Position numbers and translations under genes: made by a program. DNA of 64,000 bases from NCBI RefSeq assembly GCF_007896845.1, contig NZ_VOHS01000006.1:186001-250000 (forward strand), written 5' to 3'. The notes under the pieces were generated by a model. It worked only from the letters and a program-made list of their open reading frames with translations, did no database searches and had not been told where the DNA came from. Source of the DNA: Chitinophaga pinensis. Lineage in GTDB: Bacteria; Bacteroidota; Bacteroidia; Chitinophagales; Chitinophagaceae. Positions 48,330 to 58,210 of this stretch are shown here, piece by piece (within the stretch, counting starts at the first letter, position 1; each line of letters opens with the position of its first letter).

Positions 48330-49971
48330 GACGTATGCGGCACACCCGCATTATAAAGCACCTCGTGGCAATCAGCTGCATGCCCGATCCTGGCAGACAG
48401 AAGCGCCTTTACGTATGCTGTTGAATAACCTGGATGCGGAAGTAGCGGAGAATCCTGATGAACTGGTGGTATATGGTGGTATCGGACAGGCTGCCCGTAA
48501 CAAAGAAGCATTGCAGAAAATCATCGAAATACTGCTGGAACTGGATGAAGATCATTCTTTACTCGTACAATCAGGTAAACCGGTAGGTGTCGTACGTACC
48601 CACCCGCAGGCGCCCCGCGTCATGCTGGCCAATAGTAATCTGGTGCCGAAATGGGCTACATGGGAGCATTTCAATGAACTGCGTGCAAAAGGACTCATGA
48701 TGTACGGTCAGATGACAGCAGGCAGCTGGATCTATATCGGCACACAAGGTATCCTGCAGGGTACCTATGAGACCTTTGTAGCCTGTGGTCGTCAACATTT
48801 CAATGGCGATCTGAAAGGAAAACTACTCGTTACTGCCGGTATCGGCGGTATGGGTGGTGCTCAGCCACTGGCAGCAACCATGGCAGGCGCCGTATTCCTC
48901 GGCGCAGATGTGGATGAATCACGTATCCGCAAACGCCTCGCTACCCGTTATATCGATCGTATTACACACTCCTATGAAGAGGCAATTGCATGGGCTATGG
49001 ACGCTAAGGCCAAAGGTGAAGCATTGTCTATCGGTCTGGTAAGTGACGCGGGAGATATGCTGGAACGTTTACTGAAAGACAATATTATTCCTGATATACT
49101 GACAGATCAGACCTCCGCACATGATCCTATCAATGGATATGTGCCGAATGGTCTTTCTCTGGAAGAAGCTGCTGCATTACGTAAAAAGGATCCGGCAGAT
49201 TATAAAGTCCGCTCTTTGAAGAGCATGGCGCGTCACGTCGCTTTTATGCTGGCTTTACAGGAAAAAGGCGCAATTACCTTTGACTATGGTAATAACCTCC
49301 GCGAGTTTGCACGTGAAGGCGGAGAACCGGATGCATTTAACTTCCCGGGATTTACACCTGCTTATATCCGTCCTTTATTCTGCGAAGGAAAAGGCCCTTT
49401 CAGATGGGTAGCCTTATCCGGCGATCCTGAAGATATTTATACAACCGACAAGGCATTGATGGAAGCTTTTCCGGAGAATACAGCCCTGATCAACTGGTTG
49501 AAAAAGGCGCAGGCACAAGTAGCCTTTCAGGGATTACCGGCGCGTATCTGCTGGCTGGGACTGGGTGAAAGAGAAAAAGCCGGTCTTATTTTTAATGAAC
49601 TGGTCAGAACAGGTAAGGTGAAAGCACCTATAGTCATCGGTCGTGATCACCTCGATTGTGGTTCTGTCGCATCTCCCAACAGAGAAACAGAAGCGATGAA
49701 AGACGGATCAGACGCAGTATCTGACTGGACCCTGTTAAACCTGATGGCCAATACTGGTGGCGGTGCTACCTGGGTATCTTTCCATCATGGTGGTGGTGTA
49801 GGGATGGGTTATTCACAACACGCAGGCATGGTTGTGCTGGCGGATGGTTCTGAACGTGCAGAAGCCTGTCTGAAAAGAGTATTATTCAATGATCCTGCAT
49901 TGGGCATCTTCCGTCATGCGGATGCAGGTTATGAAGAAGCAAAAGCAACTGCCAGAAAATTCAATATCTGA
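48307..49971 (+). CDS. hutU: Urocanate hydratase
   Basis: NAD-dependent conversion of urocanate to imidazolone propionate, 554 residues, the standard length. Family segments include [29 protein letters not shown] (about 138-155), [15 protein letters not shown] and the active-site [18 protein letters not shown] near the C-terminus. The start overlaps the end of hutH and hutI follows three bases after the stop, so this is the middle of a tight operon. Confidence 0.97.
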   Translation: MNSSDFIKTYAAHPHYKAPRGNQLHARSWQTEAPLRMLLNNLDAEVAENPDELVVYGGIGQAARNKEALQKIIEILLELDEDHSLLVQSGKPVGVVRTHPQAPRVMLANSNLVPKWATWEHFNELRAKGLMMYGQMTAGSWIYIGTQGILQGTYETFVACGRQHFNGDLKGKLLVTAGIGGMGGAQPLAATMAGAVFLGADVDESRIRKRLATRYIDRITHSYEEAIAWAMDAKAKGEALSIGLVSDAGDMLERLLKDNIIPDILTDQTSAHDPINGYVPNGLSLEEAAALRKKDPADYKVRSLKSMARHVAFMLALQEKGAITFDYGNNLREFAREGGEPDAFNFPGFTPAYIRPLFCEGKGPFRWVALSGDPEDIYTTDKALMEAFPENTALINWLKKAQAQVAFQGLPARICWLGLGEREKAGLIFNELVRTGKVKAPIVIGRDHLDCGSVASPNRETEAMKDGSDAVSDWTLLNLMANTGGGATWVSFHHGGGVGMGYSQHAGMVVLADGSERAEACLKRVLFNDPALGIFRHADAGYEEAKATARKFNI

Positions 49972-49974
49972 TCT

Positions 49975-51213
49975 ATGGAACTGATAGGCCCTTTTTCACA
50001 GATATTACCGCTGACTGCATTACCTTTAAAAGGCGCTTTGCAGGATGAACAACTGACCATTATAGCACATGGTGGTGTTGTCATCGATAGTGGCAAGATC
50101 ATCGCAACAGGCGATTTCAAAGCATTGCAGCATCAATATCCTGACTGTGATGTAACCCATATTACTGTCCCTGCTGTATTGATGCCGGGTTTCATTGACT
50201 GCCATACACATATCTGTTTTGATGGTACCCGCAACCGTGATTATGCCATGCGTATAGCCGGAAAATCATACCTCGATATTGCACGTGCAGGTGGTGGTAT
50301 ATGGGATTCCGTTACCAAAACAAGAATGGCAGATCATGAGACATTGGTGATGAATACAGCCGCACGTGCCAACAGACACCTGCACGAGGGCGTAACAACC
50401 ATTGAAGTGAAAAGTGGCTACGGACTGAATATGGATGGTGAACTTAATATGCTGCGTGCGATTCAATCTGCTGCAGGTCATACCAAAGCGACACTCGTTC
50501 CTACCTGTCTGGCAGCACATATGCGGCCGAAAGATTTCGAAGGTACAGAAGAAGCCTACCTTGAATGGGTATTACACTCCCTGCTGCCCATCATTCAATC
50601 AGAACAACTGGCGCAACGTGTGGATATCTTCATAGAAGAAACTGCGTTTTCAACAACTGCATCAAAACATTTCCTGCAGCAAGCTGCTGAAATGGGTTTT
50701 GCAGCTACGGTACATGCTGACCAGTTTTCAACCGGCGGTGCTGCTGTCGCTGTTGCTGCCGGCGCCTTGTCTGCTGATCATCTGGAAGCAAGTGATGATG
50801 CTGCGATTGCCTTACTGGCTGCCGCAGATATTGTAGCAGTAGTATTACCCGGAGCTTCTTTAGGATTGGGCATGCATTATGCACCTGCAAGACGTTTGCT
50901 GAATGCGGGCGCTTCACTGGCTATTGCGAGTGACTGGAATCCGGGTTCTGCTCCAATGGGAGATCTGTTGATGCAGGCAGCTGTATTAAGTGCAGCAGAA
51001 AAACTGTCCGCAGCAGAAGTATTCGCAGCAATGACAAGCCGCGCGGCCAAAGCTTTGCAATTAAATAATGTAGGGCAACTGGCGGCTGGTTTTATTGCAG
51101 ATATGCAGGCATATCCGACTGCAGACTACCGGGATATTTTATACTATCAGGGTAAGATGAAACCGATCAAAGTCTGGAAAGAAGGAGAGGTGGTCAATAG
51201 AATTACGAATTAG
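49975..51213 (+). CDS. hutI: Imidazolonepropionase
   Basis: Amidohydrolase that opens the imidazolone ring to N-formimino-L-glutamate, 412 residues. The zinc site begins GFIDCHTHICFDGTRN with the HxH pair. The segments SGYGLNMDGELNML and HADQF, and the late ASDWNPGSAP with the metal Asp, are present. It is the third gene of hutHUI. A strong terminator follows, so hutG further on must be transcribed separately. Confidence 0.96.
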   Translation: MELIGPFSQILPLTALPLKGALQDEQLTIIAHGGVVIDSGKIIATGDFKALQHQYPDCDVTHITVPAVLMPGFIDCHTHICFDGTRNRDYAMRIAGKSYLDIARAGGGIWDSVTKTRMADHETLVMNTAARANRHLHEGVTTIEVKSGYGLNMDGELNMLRAIQSAAGHTKATLVPTCLAAHMRPKDFEGTEEAYLEWVLHSLLPIIQSEQLAQRVDIFIEETAFSTTASKHFLQQAAEMGFAATVHADQFSTGGAAVAVAAGALSADHLEASDDAAIALLAAADIVAVVLPGASLGLGMHYAPARRLLNAGASLAIASDWNPGSAPMGDLLMQAAVLSAAEKLSAAEVFAAMTSRAAKALQLNNVGQLAAGFIADMQAYPTADYRDILYYQGKMKPIKVWKEGEVVNRITN

Positions 51214-51238
51214 CTGTTTGTTACAGCTGACAATAAAT

Positions 51239-51282
51239 GAAATCGCCTGATCTAAAATCAGATCAGGCGATTTCGTTTTTTA
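51239..51282 (+). terminator. Terminator of the hutHUI operon
   Basis: Perfect 14-base arms (51239-51252 and 51261-51274: GAAATCGCCTGATC and its complement), a short A-rich loop and a run of T from 51276. It lies 25 bases after the hutI stop. Confidence 0.93.
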
Positions 51283-51338
51283 TTAAGAAAGTAAATTAAG
51301 ATAATAGAAGGGCACTTATCATCAATTCTTAATGAATC

Positions 51339-53585
51339 CTATTGCTTAACTACCTTTCTTGTAATCGCTTTTTCTCCATAAGTAAGCTTCAGTGTATAGA
51401 TACCTTTTGGCAGATGACTGGCTGCAAGACTGGTATTGTATTGACCTGCATCCAGACGACCGCGTTTCAGTATGGCTACCTGTTTACCATTGATGTCATA
51501 TACTGCGAGTAATACATCTGCCGGTTTTTCAAGGAAGAAACTTACTGTACTGTTATCGTCAAACGGGTTTGGATAACTGGTCAGTGAGGTAGCCAGTTTT
51601 ACAGGTGCTTTTTCTGGTGTACTAGCTGCCAGTTTAGCGGCAGTTGTGGTAGATGAGATGACCAGCTGAGGTGCTGTCAGCCCTGCTTCCTTAGATCTCC
51701 AGATGACACGTGGATCTGCACCGGTGCTGCTTAATAAAGCCAATGAGATACCATTACGTCCTGCTGCTTTTTCTGTCTGCACATAATTGGTGATATCCCA
51801 TGAATAGTATCTGCCCACAGAATCTGTTACAACTGCTGTCTGAAGTGCTGTTGTACCGGTTGCCGGTTTGTTGTTCCATGTAATAGCAGATTCTGTCCAG
51901 CTGGTGTTGGCTACAGCGTATACACCTATCGGCAGATTAGTAACACGGGTATCTTCGATTTTACCATATACTTTCAATACGGCAGAAGAAATATTATTAA
52001 CACCACTAAGGTCAAAACGCAGGAAGCTTTGTCTGTCGTAACCTGCGGTAGCAGTGGCATTCACTTTAGACGCCAGTACTGACGCATCAGTAGTACCATG
52101 TGTAATAGCTGCGTAGTCGCCGTTTCTTACATAGGCATCCTGTAAAGGTGCAAGTGTGGATTGCTGTGTGGATGAAGAGGTGATGATACGTACTTCCGTC
52201 AGACTATTCCATGCACTTGCGCTGTTACCATGACCCACGATCCGCACATGTTTTGCGCTGCGTGGTGTGAATGTGAAAGATTCGAGGGCATTGGACGTAC
52301 CGCTGCTTTGCAGTCCACTGGCTGCAGATGTCCAGTTGCTGCCATCTGTGCTGGTCAGGATGTCGAAGAAAGTACGTCTTACTGTACCGCTGTAGAAGGC
52401 AATATTGACACCGCTTACAGTAGTGGTATTGTCCAGACAGAATTGTATCCATTGACCATCACCTTCTGCTGACCAGCGGGTATTATAATCATTGTCCTGT
52501 ACATTGGCCGGTATGTTACCATCGTTTGCACTGGCAGAAACAGGTACACATACATTACCACCCGGGAAATCATCCGCAGGATTCAGGATACGTTCACGGA
52601 TCCATGCACCGGCAGGTTTGAGTCTGGCGGTTGTCCACGGACCGTTGGAGCAGGTACCTGTTATCCATACAGCGCCCGAACGGAAGTCATCAGAGTAGTT
52701 CCAGTTGGTCCAGCTGATCTTCTTACGCGCCATCAGATCGATGTATTGTTGCGCCATAGTGAAGTCATTGGCACCGTCTCCGCTGGCTTCCTGTGTACCG
52801 AATTCTGTCACGAAAACAGGGAGTCTGTCAGAAGCAGTGTTCAGCTGATTAAGATAAGCGGTGCGGTGATCTTTTGCATAGAAATGGAAGGTGTACATCA
52901 CGTTGCCCTGCGTCAGTGGATTGTTGAAAATGTCCTGCAGGGAACCATCACCGGAGAGTCCCATCGTAGACCATCCGTGTGTACCGACCAGTATGACAGC
53001 GTCATTGTCAATGGCGCGTATGAATGGGATCATCTGATCAGCATAGGTTTTGATCTTTGCCCAGGTAGCGCCTGAGTTAGGTTCATTACAGATGTCGTAG
53101 ATGATGTTGTTTTTGTTCTTGTGTGTGTTGGCGATAGCAGAGAAAAAGGTCTTTGCCCTTGCCAGGTTGTAGTTAGGATCGCCGGGAGTGAGCTGATGCC
53201 AGTCAACGAGTGCATACATACCACGTGTGGTAGCTTCTTCTATCAGGCGATTCACCTGATTGGTAAAGCCGGTAGGATCGGTTTCATAACCACCCTCCTG
53301 TACATAGAGTGAAATACGCAGGATGTCAGCACCCCAATCGTATGCCAGCGCGTCGAGTGAAGCGGCTGTCAGACAGCTTCCCCAGCCATACCATTGGATA
53401 CCGTGTGTGCTCATGCCTCTGAGCTGGATCGGGTTACCATACTGATTACATAATTTGGTGCCGATCACCTGCAACTGACCGTTTTTCTGAACGGGCGTCT
53501 GTGCGTGTGTTTGTGAACTGAAACCCAGCAGGCATAGTAATAATGCAGCCAGCCGGAAAGAATGGGTAGATCCGTTCTTTTTCAT
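51339..53585 (-). CDS. Secreted GH5 family glycosidase (cellulase-like), multidomain, T9SS substrate
   Basis: Extracellular enzyme of 748 residues. The signal peptide ends near THAQT. A GH5 catalytic barrel (about 35-330) has acid/base Glu168 in DICNEPN and nucleophile Glu261 in FVTEFGTQ. The closest pattern is the endo-beta-1,4-glucanase subgroup. An F5/8-type-C (discoidin/CBM32-like) domain spans about 345-475, a DNRLRE-type beta module about 480-650 (AYVRNGDYA ... FLRFDLSG), and a type IX secretion sorting domain starts near 665 (LTSYPNPFDDNS). It lies antisense between hutI and hutG. Substrate type is inferred from family. Confidence 0.92.
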   Translation of the reverse strand: MKKNGSTHSFRLAALLLCLLGFSSQTHAQTPVQKNGQLQVIGTKLCNQYGNPIQLRGMSTHGIQWYGWGSCLTAASLDALAYDWGADILRISLYVQEGGYETDPTGFTNQVNRLIEEATTRGMYALVDWHQLTPGDPNYNLARAKTFFSAIANTHKNKNNIIYDICNEPNSGATWAKIKTYADQMIPFIRAIDNDAVILVGTHGWSTMGLSGDGSLQDIFNNPLTQGNVMYTFHFYAKDHRTAYLNQLNTASDRLPVFVTEFGTQEASGDGANDFTMAQQYIDLMARKKISWTNWNYSDDFRSGAVWITGTCSNGPWTTARLKPAGAWIRERILNPADDFPGGNVCVPVSASANDGNIPANVQDNDYNTRWSAEGDGQWIQFCLDNTTTVSGVNIAFYSGTVRRTFFDILTSTDGSNWTSAASGLQSSGTSNALESFTFTPRSAKHVRIVGHGNSASAWNSLTEVRIITSSSTQQSTLAPLQDAYVRNGDYAAITHGTTDASVLASKVNATATAGYDRQSFLRFDLSGVNNISSAVLKVYGKIEDTRVTNLPIGVYAVANTSWTESAITWNNKPATGTTALQTAVVTDSVGRYYSWDITNYVQTEKAAGRNGISLALLSSTGADPRVIWRSKEAGLTAPQLVISSTTTAAKLAASTPEKAPVKLATSLTSYPNPFDDNSTVSFFLEKPADVLLAVYDINGKQVAILKRGRLDAGQYNTSLAASHLPKGIYTLKLTYGEKAITRKVVKQ

Positions 53586-53773
53586 TTGGATAGTTGTTTT
53601 GAGGGTGATAAAAAATAAAAACTATGTTGATATTGTAATGGTTACATACTGTGGATATTGATATGGTTACTACATAGGTCTTTACTACAGGTTATAGGCT
53701 GTTCAGTCGCTACAGGTCTTTATGCAATCGTTTGCGCAATATAGTAAAAAATATGGATCATGGAAGGAATTAG

Positions 53774-53781
53774 TAACTTTG
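53774..53781 (+). promoter_or_regulatory. Candidate -7 promoter element near hutG start (TAACTTTG)
   Basis: Exact TAnnTTTG only 7 bases ahead of the ATG at 53788. If real, the mRNA would be nearly leaderless. It would lie inside the gene if the ATG at 53722 were used. Confidence 0.3.
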
Positions 53782-53787
53782 TATTCT

Positions 53788-54789
53788 ATGATGAATCCAG
53801 AATTTTACAGACAGCCTGTAGCATGGACAGGACGGATAGATGGTACAGACGAAGAATTACTGCGTTGGCACCAGCGTATCACACCAGTGAACCTGTTGAC
53901 AGGATCATTGCCATCATTAAAGGCGCATCAGCAGGGTATTGCATTTCTTGGATTTGCAAGCGATGAGGGTGTACGCCGTAATAAGGGCCGTGTAGGCGCA
54001 GCTGAAGGTCCGGCGGCACTGAGAAAGGCAGCCAGCAATTTTCCTGTTCATTTTGACAGTGAGCTGGTACTGGCAGATGTAGGAGATGTGATATGTAAGA
54101 ATCAGCTGCTGGAAGAAGCACAACAGACATTATCAGATACTGTACTGACTATACGCAAGGCCGGTTATCTGCCGGTATTACTGGGTGGTGGCCATGAGAT
54201 CACTTATGGACATGCACATGGTATTTATGAACACCTGCGTCTGCGTAAACGTGGAGAGAAATTAGGGCTGCTGAATTTCGATGCGCATTTTGATCTGCGT
54301 ATGAAAGGAGAGGAGGGAAGTACTTCCGGTACAGGTTTCTGGCAACTGGCACAGGACTGTAATCTGGAAGGCGTACCATTTCATTATCTGGCACTGGGTA
54401 TTCAGGCAAACAGTAATACACAGCAGCTGTTTCGTATCGCAGGTGACCTTGATGCACAGTATGTGGATGCAGACGCTTTTCATCTGCAGGATAAAGCGCT
54501 TTTACATGCCGCTATCGGTCAGTTTCTGAGAGATGTGGACCATGTATACCTGACAATAGATCTGGACGTTTTTTCGGCTGCTTTTGCCCCCGGGGTGAGT
54601 GCCACTGCCTATAATGGTATCAGACCTGATGGTTTGTTTCTGGAATGTTATCGTAATATTCTTCAGAGTGGTAAACTGGCAGGTATTGATATCGCAGAAC
54701 TGAACCCTTCTCTTGATGTGGATAACCGTACTGCAAAACTGGGCGCTGCCTTCTTATTTGAAATGATCAGCAATCTGCATTACCACTAA
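53788..54789 (+). CDS. hutG: Formimidoylglutamase
   Basis: Arginase-family Mn2+ hydrolase releasing formamide from N-formimidoylglutamate, the last hut step. From 53788 it has about 333 residues and begins MMNPEFYRQPVAWTGRID, the usual family start. An in-frame ATG at 53722 would add 22 unconserved residues. Metal motifs are GGGHEITYGHAHG, NFDAHFDLR and TIDLDVFSAAFAPGVSA. It is separated from hutHUI by the antisense GH5 gene and so has its own transcription. Confidence 0.94.
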   Translation: MMNPEFYRQPVAWTGRIDGTDEELLRWHQRITPVNLLTGSLPSLKAHQQGIAFLGFASDEGVRRNKGRVGAAEGPAALRKAASNFPVHFDSELVLADVGDVICKNQLLEEAQQTLSDTVLTIRKAGYLPVLLGGGHEITYGHAHGIYEHLRLRKRGEKLGLLNFDAHFDLRMKGEEGSTSGTGFWQLAQDCNLEGVPFHYLALGIQANSNTQQLFRIAGDLDAQYVDADAFHLQDKALLHAAIGQFLRDVDHVYLTIDLDVFSAAFAPGVSATAYNGIRPDGLFLECYRNILQSGKLAGIDIAELNPSLDVDNRTAKLGAAFLFEMISNLHYH

Positions 54790-54828
54790 TAGTAACATAT
54801 AATTGCTGTCTGCAATATCTTGTCGTTT

Positions 54829-54885
54829 TCCCCCGTAAAGTGCTGCGTATTTCCCGCAATTCTTTCCGGGGGATTGTCTTTTCTT
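54829..54885 (+). terminator. Possible terminator of hutG
   Basis: Seven-base stem TCCCCCG (54829-54835) with CGGGGGA (54867-54873), a 31-base loop and a T-rich stretch after it. The loop is long, so efficiency is uncertain. Confidence 0.4.
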
Positions 54886-54905
54886 ACATGGCTTTTTTAT
54901 ATTTG
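54873..54905 (+). promoter_or_regulatory. Candidate promoter of the 199-residue secreted protein gene
   Basis: Exact -7 motif TATATTTG at 54898-54905, with a -33-like ATTG at 54873-54876 and a spacer of 21 bases, fitting the Bacteroidota arrangement. The ATG is at 54927. Confidence 0.55.
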
Positions 54906-54926
54906 GAACATTAAAACAAAATTGCC

Positions 54927-55526
54927 ATGAAATTGATCCCCAAAACAGCTGCGATAGCGGCGGTCATGTTATGTTCCACACTGTTGGCAGATGCCCAGAA
55001 AATTAAAGTACAGGAAGGCGATGTCACCGTATTAAAAGAACAGACTGAGGTTAACACCGAATTCACTTATGACAATGTAAAAGTGGGCGAGTTCGATAAT
55101 GAGGATGATTATATCCAGAAGAAAAAAGACGATTACAACAAAAAAGAAGCTGGGAAGGGAGATACATGGGCTACTGCGTGGAAAGCGGACAGAGAGTCCC
55201 GTTTTGCTCCCAGATTTAATGAAATGTTCACTGAAGGTTCCAATGGTATCAAAGCAGGTAATTTTCCTGCTGCGAAGTATACCCTGATCTTTAAGACCAC
55301 TTTTATTGAACCCGGCTTCAATGTAGGGGTGATGCGCAAAAACTCTTATATCAACGGAGAGATCTGGATCGTTGAAACGGCTGATAAAAGTAAAGTGGTA
55401 GCAAAGGTATCTGTGGATAAAGCACCCGGCAGAATTGCCTTCGGAATGGACTTTGACACCGGTGCACGTATTACGGAGTCATATGCGATGGCAGGAAGGA
55501 CCTTTGGTCGTTATGTGCGGAAGTAG
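54927..55526 (+). CDS. Secreted protein of unknown function
   Basis: Protein of 199 residues with a signal peptide ending near LLADAQ. The mature part has a Lys/Asp/Glu-rich stretch around 60-80 (FDNEDDYIQKKKDDYNKKE), then a beta-rich domain with AKYTLIFKTTFIEPGFNVGV (about 114-133). No family name is recognised, although the overall pattern is that of uncharacterised Bacteroidota periplasmic proteins. It has a good promoter-like sequence and a very long inverted repeat downstream. Confidence 0.78.
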   Translation: MKLIPKTAAIAAVMLCSTLLADAQKIKVQEGDVTVLKEQTEVNTEFTYDNVKVGEFDNEDDYIQKKKDDYNKKEAGKGDTWATAWKADRESRFAPRFNEMFTEGSNGIKAGNFPAAKYTLIFKTTFIEPGFNVGVMRKNSYINGEIWIVETADKSKVVAKVSVDKAPGRIAFGMDFDTGARITESYAMAGRTFGRYVRK

Positions 55527-55564
55527 AAGAGAATTAAGCATTGAGTTCTCTGATTGATTGAAAT

Positions 55565-55620
55565 TATATTAGTAAGGGTGCCGTTATTCAGACTTGAATA
55601 ACGGCACCCTTACTAATATA
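55565..55620. terminator. Perfect 26-base inverted repeat, bidirectional terminator
   Basis: Arms at 55565-55590 and 55595-55620 are perfectly complementary over 26 bases with a four-base loop. It lies between convergent genes and is followed by a T-rich tract at about 55624. It is longer than a normal terminator stem. Confidence 0.8.
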
Positions 55621-55635
55621 GCGGCTTTTTTAATT

Positions 55636-56499
55636 TTAGAATACGATCGTCTTGTTACCGTGTACAATCACCCTGTCTTCCACGTGGGCCACTACAGCCC
55701 TTGTCAGTACTTGTCTTTCAATATCACGTCCCAGCATCACGAGGTCATTGACGGCATGGCGGTGACTCACACGCGCTACATCCTGATCAATGATCGGCCC
55801 TTCATCCAGATCGTCGGTGACATAATGCGCTGTGGCACCGATCAGCTTCACGCCGCGTGTATAGGCATTCTTATAGGGATTGGCGCCAGCAAAAGCAGGG
55901 AGGAAGGAATGATGGATATTGATGATCTTTCCGGGGAATGTGCTGACGAATGAAGGAGAAAGTATCTGCATATAACGCGCAAGCACGGTAAAATCGGCTT
56001 TTGCGTCCTGTATCAGCTGAATGGCTTCCTTTTCCCTTATGGCCTTATTACCGGCATCTACGGGCAGATAATGGAAGGGAATACCGAAATCCTCTGTCAA
56101 TTTTCTCAGGTCTTCATGGTTGGAGATGACCAGTGGGATGTCTACGGGTAATTCCCCGCTGCGCCAGCGCCATAGCAATTCCATGAGGCAATGGTCGTAG
56201 CGGGACACCATAATTGCCATTTTCTTACGGTGAGAAGTGTAATCTATACGCCATTCCATTTTCAGGGGAGCGGCTACTTTGTCCTGGAATTGTTTTTCCA
56301 GTTCTTCCATGGTAACGAGGGTATTTTCCAGATGAAAAACCATACGCATAAAGAAGAGGCCTTCCTTCGGATCGGTGCTGTGCTGGCTTGCATCGAGGAT
56401 GTTTGCACCGCAGGTAAAAAGGAACTGTGACACCCCGGCAACTATACCGGGCCGGTCAGGACAGCAGATGAGCAACCTGCCGGTAATATCGGTTTGCAT
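55636..56499 (-). CDS. purU: Formyltetrahydrofolate deformylase
   Basis: Hydrolyses 10-formyl-THF to formate and THF, balancing one-carbon pools. About 287 residues from the ATG at 56499 ([20 protein letters not shown]). An in-frame ATG at 56568 overlaps the divergent gene. An N-terminal ACT domain (about 1-85) precedes a formyltransferase-fold domain with [15 protein letters not shown], the catalytic [17 protein letters not shown] (His and Asn) and [21 protein letters not shown] with the catalytic Asp. All key residues are present. Confidence 0.96.
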   Translation of the reverse strand: MQTDITGRLLICCPDRPGIVAGVSQFLFTCGANILDASQHSTDPKEGLFFMRMVFHLENTLVTMEELEKQFQDKVAAPLKMEWRIDYTSHRKKMAIMVSRYDHCLMELLWRWRSGELPVDIPLVISNHEDLRKLTEDFGIPFHYLPVDAGNKAIREKEAIQLIQDAKADFTVLARYMQILSPSFVSTFPGKIINIHHSFLPAFAGANPYKNAYTRGVKLIGATAHYVTDDLDEGPIIDQDVARVSHRHAVNDLVMLGRDIERQVLTRAVVAHVEDRVIVHGNKTIVF

Positions 56500-56566
56500 A
56501 AAAATAGGTATATATATTCTCAGTAAAATACTAAATGTTATTTTACTTTTGGCCCAATTTTGACGC

Positions 56567-57058
56567 ATGAAGAAGATAGGATTGATGTCAGATACGCACA
56601 GTTATCTCCATCCGGACGTATACAGATATTTCGAAAAAGTTGACGAGATCTGGCACGCCGGAGACATTGGTAACGTGGAACTGGCGGATAAACTGGAGGC
56701 TTTTAAGCCCTTCCGTGCGGTATATGGGAATATTGATGGCGCTGATTTACGTGTCCGCTATCCGCTGCATCTGCCCTTTGAAGTGGAACAGGTGAAAGTT
56801 TTTATGACACATATTGGCGGATATCCGGGCAAATATGCGCCCGGGGTCAAAGATCTGTTGAAAGAGCATACACCCAAATTATTTATTTGCGGGCATTCTC
56901 ATATACTAAAAGTAATGCCCGACCCCGCTATGCAGCTGGTGCATATCAATCCGGGAGCCTGCGGTATACAGGGATGGCATAAAGTCAAAACCCTGGTGCG
57001 GTTCGATTTATCAGAAGGAAATATCAGTCAGCTCGAAGTTATTGAGCTGCCTAAGTAG
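56567..57058 (+). CDS. YfcE-like metallophosphoesterase
   Basis: Calcineurin-like phosphoesterase of 163 residues. Metal motifs are LMSDTHSYL (Asp-x-His), [25 protein letters not shown] and ICGHSHILK, complete for the YfcE/MJ0936 group. These hydrolyse phosphodiesters such as bis-pNPP in vitro, and the physiological substrate is unclear. Divergent from purU, with 67 bases between the starts. It may be co-transcribed with the following DUF4421 gene (gap 36 bases to ATG 57095). Confidence 0.92.
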   Translation: MKKIGLMSDTHSYLHPDVYRYFEKVDEIWHAGDIGNVELADKLEAFKPFRAVYGNIDGADLRVRYPLHLPFEVEQVKVFMTHIGGYPGKYAPGVKDLLKEHTPKLFICGHSHILKVMPDPAMQLVHINPGACGIQGWHKVKTLVRFDLSEGNISQLEVIELPK

Positions 57059-57094
57059 CGGAATGCAATGTGTAATATTATTCAGAACTGTCAA

Positions 57095-58204
57095 ATGATG
57101 CTGAGATGGCTAACTTTATTGCCGGTGTGCCTGCTTTTTTGTGTAGCTGTTTCTGCACAACAGAAAACCTCGCTGTTTAAAAAGGCCACCCGGTGGCTGG
57201 AAGCGGAAAATGATTCCAATTATATCGAAGAGCATACAAAGGATATCACATTTCGCGTTTTCGGCTCCCGTAAATACAATAACTACGATATCGTGGATAA
57301 CGGCATCGTAGACGGCAGTATTACGGATAATGGCCTCGTTAACTCTAAAAACTCAAAAGAAGTCTTATATCGCCCCAATACCCCCTTTAACGTGGGTGTA
57401 GGTGTCAACTACCGCTTTATTGCGGTGAATATTGCCTTTAACCTGCCCGCCATCAACAAAGACAAAGGTGAATACGGCAAGACCAAAATGCTGGACCTCC
57501 AGACGCATATCTACACCCGTAAACTGGTAGTTGATTTTTATGGTCAGATATATGAAGGGTACTACATCGCCAATACCCGAAGGCTGATCAATAGCTTCGG
57601 ATCCAATGCCGGATCCAACAACGTGGAAATGATCCGCCCGGATGCAAAAAACGTGAATCTCGGACTGAACGTGCAGTATGTCTTTAATGCGAAACGCTTT
57701 TCCTACCGTGCTGCTTATCTGCAAAACGATTACCAGAAAAAGAGTGCCGGTTCCTTCCTCGTGGGTGGAGAGGTTTTCGGCGTGAGAATGAAAGGTGATT
57801 CAGGCCTGATTCCTTCCTATATTCAGAAAACCGGTTTCTTCAACGGAGAGAACTTCTACAGGACCCGTATCTTCAGCGGCGCAGCCAATGCGGGTTATGC
57901 ACATACTTTTGTATATAAACAGCACTGGTTCACCACCCTGTCTTTCAGTGGCAGTCTGGGGGTGAATTATACGGTGATGAACCGGATCAATCAGGTTGAT
58001 CTGAAAAAAGCAGGTATCCAGTTCAACAACAATATCCGTGTTTCCCTTGGATATAATTCCAGCCGTTACTTTGCAGGTATTCATTACGTATACCTGACCA
58101 CACGGAGTCAGTCGCCCGTGCCTGATACTTATCAGACGATGGGGGCGGGCAACTTCCGTATCAGCCTTGCCAGAAGATTTACACTGAAGAAACAGCTGTT
58201 CTAA
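57095..58204 (+). CDS. DUF4421 family outer membrane-like protein
   Basis: About 369 residues from the ATG at 57095 (MMLRWLTLLPVCLLF); an in-frame ATG at 57068 adds nine residues. The signal peptide ends near AVSAQQ. The body is a series of amphipathic beta strands with aromatic girdles, such as FNVGVGVNYRFIAVNIAFNLP and later SLGYNSSRYFAGIHYVYL, typical of DUF4421 and of small outer-membrane barrels. The function is unknown. The 3' end is convergent with the HD hydrolase gene, six bases apart. Confidence 0.85.
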   Translation: MMLRWLTLLPVCLLFCVAVSAQQKTSLFKKATRWLEAENDSNYIEEHTKDITFRVFGSRKYNNYDIVDNGIVDGSITDNGLVNSKNSKEVLYRPNTPFNVGVGVNYRFIAVNIAFNLPAINKDKGEYGKTKMLDLQTHIYTRKLVVDFYGQIYEGYYIANTRRLINSFGSNAGSNNVEMIRPDAKNVNLGLNVQYVFNAKRFSYRAAYLQNDYQKKSAGSFLVGGEVFGVRMKGDSGLIPSYIQKTGFFNGENFYRTRIFSGAANAGYAHTFVYKQHWFTTLSFSGSLGVNYTVMNRINQVDLKKAGIQFNNNIRVSLGYNSSRYFAGIHYVYLTTRSQSPVPDTYQTMGAGNFRISLARRFTLKKQLF

Positions 58205-58210
58205 AACCGA

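Noticed and set aside
56500-56568. N-terminal extension of purU to 56568
   Set aside because: It overlaps the divergent metallophosphoesterase start, and the ACT domain begins exactly at the ATG at 56499.
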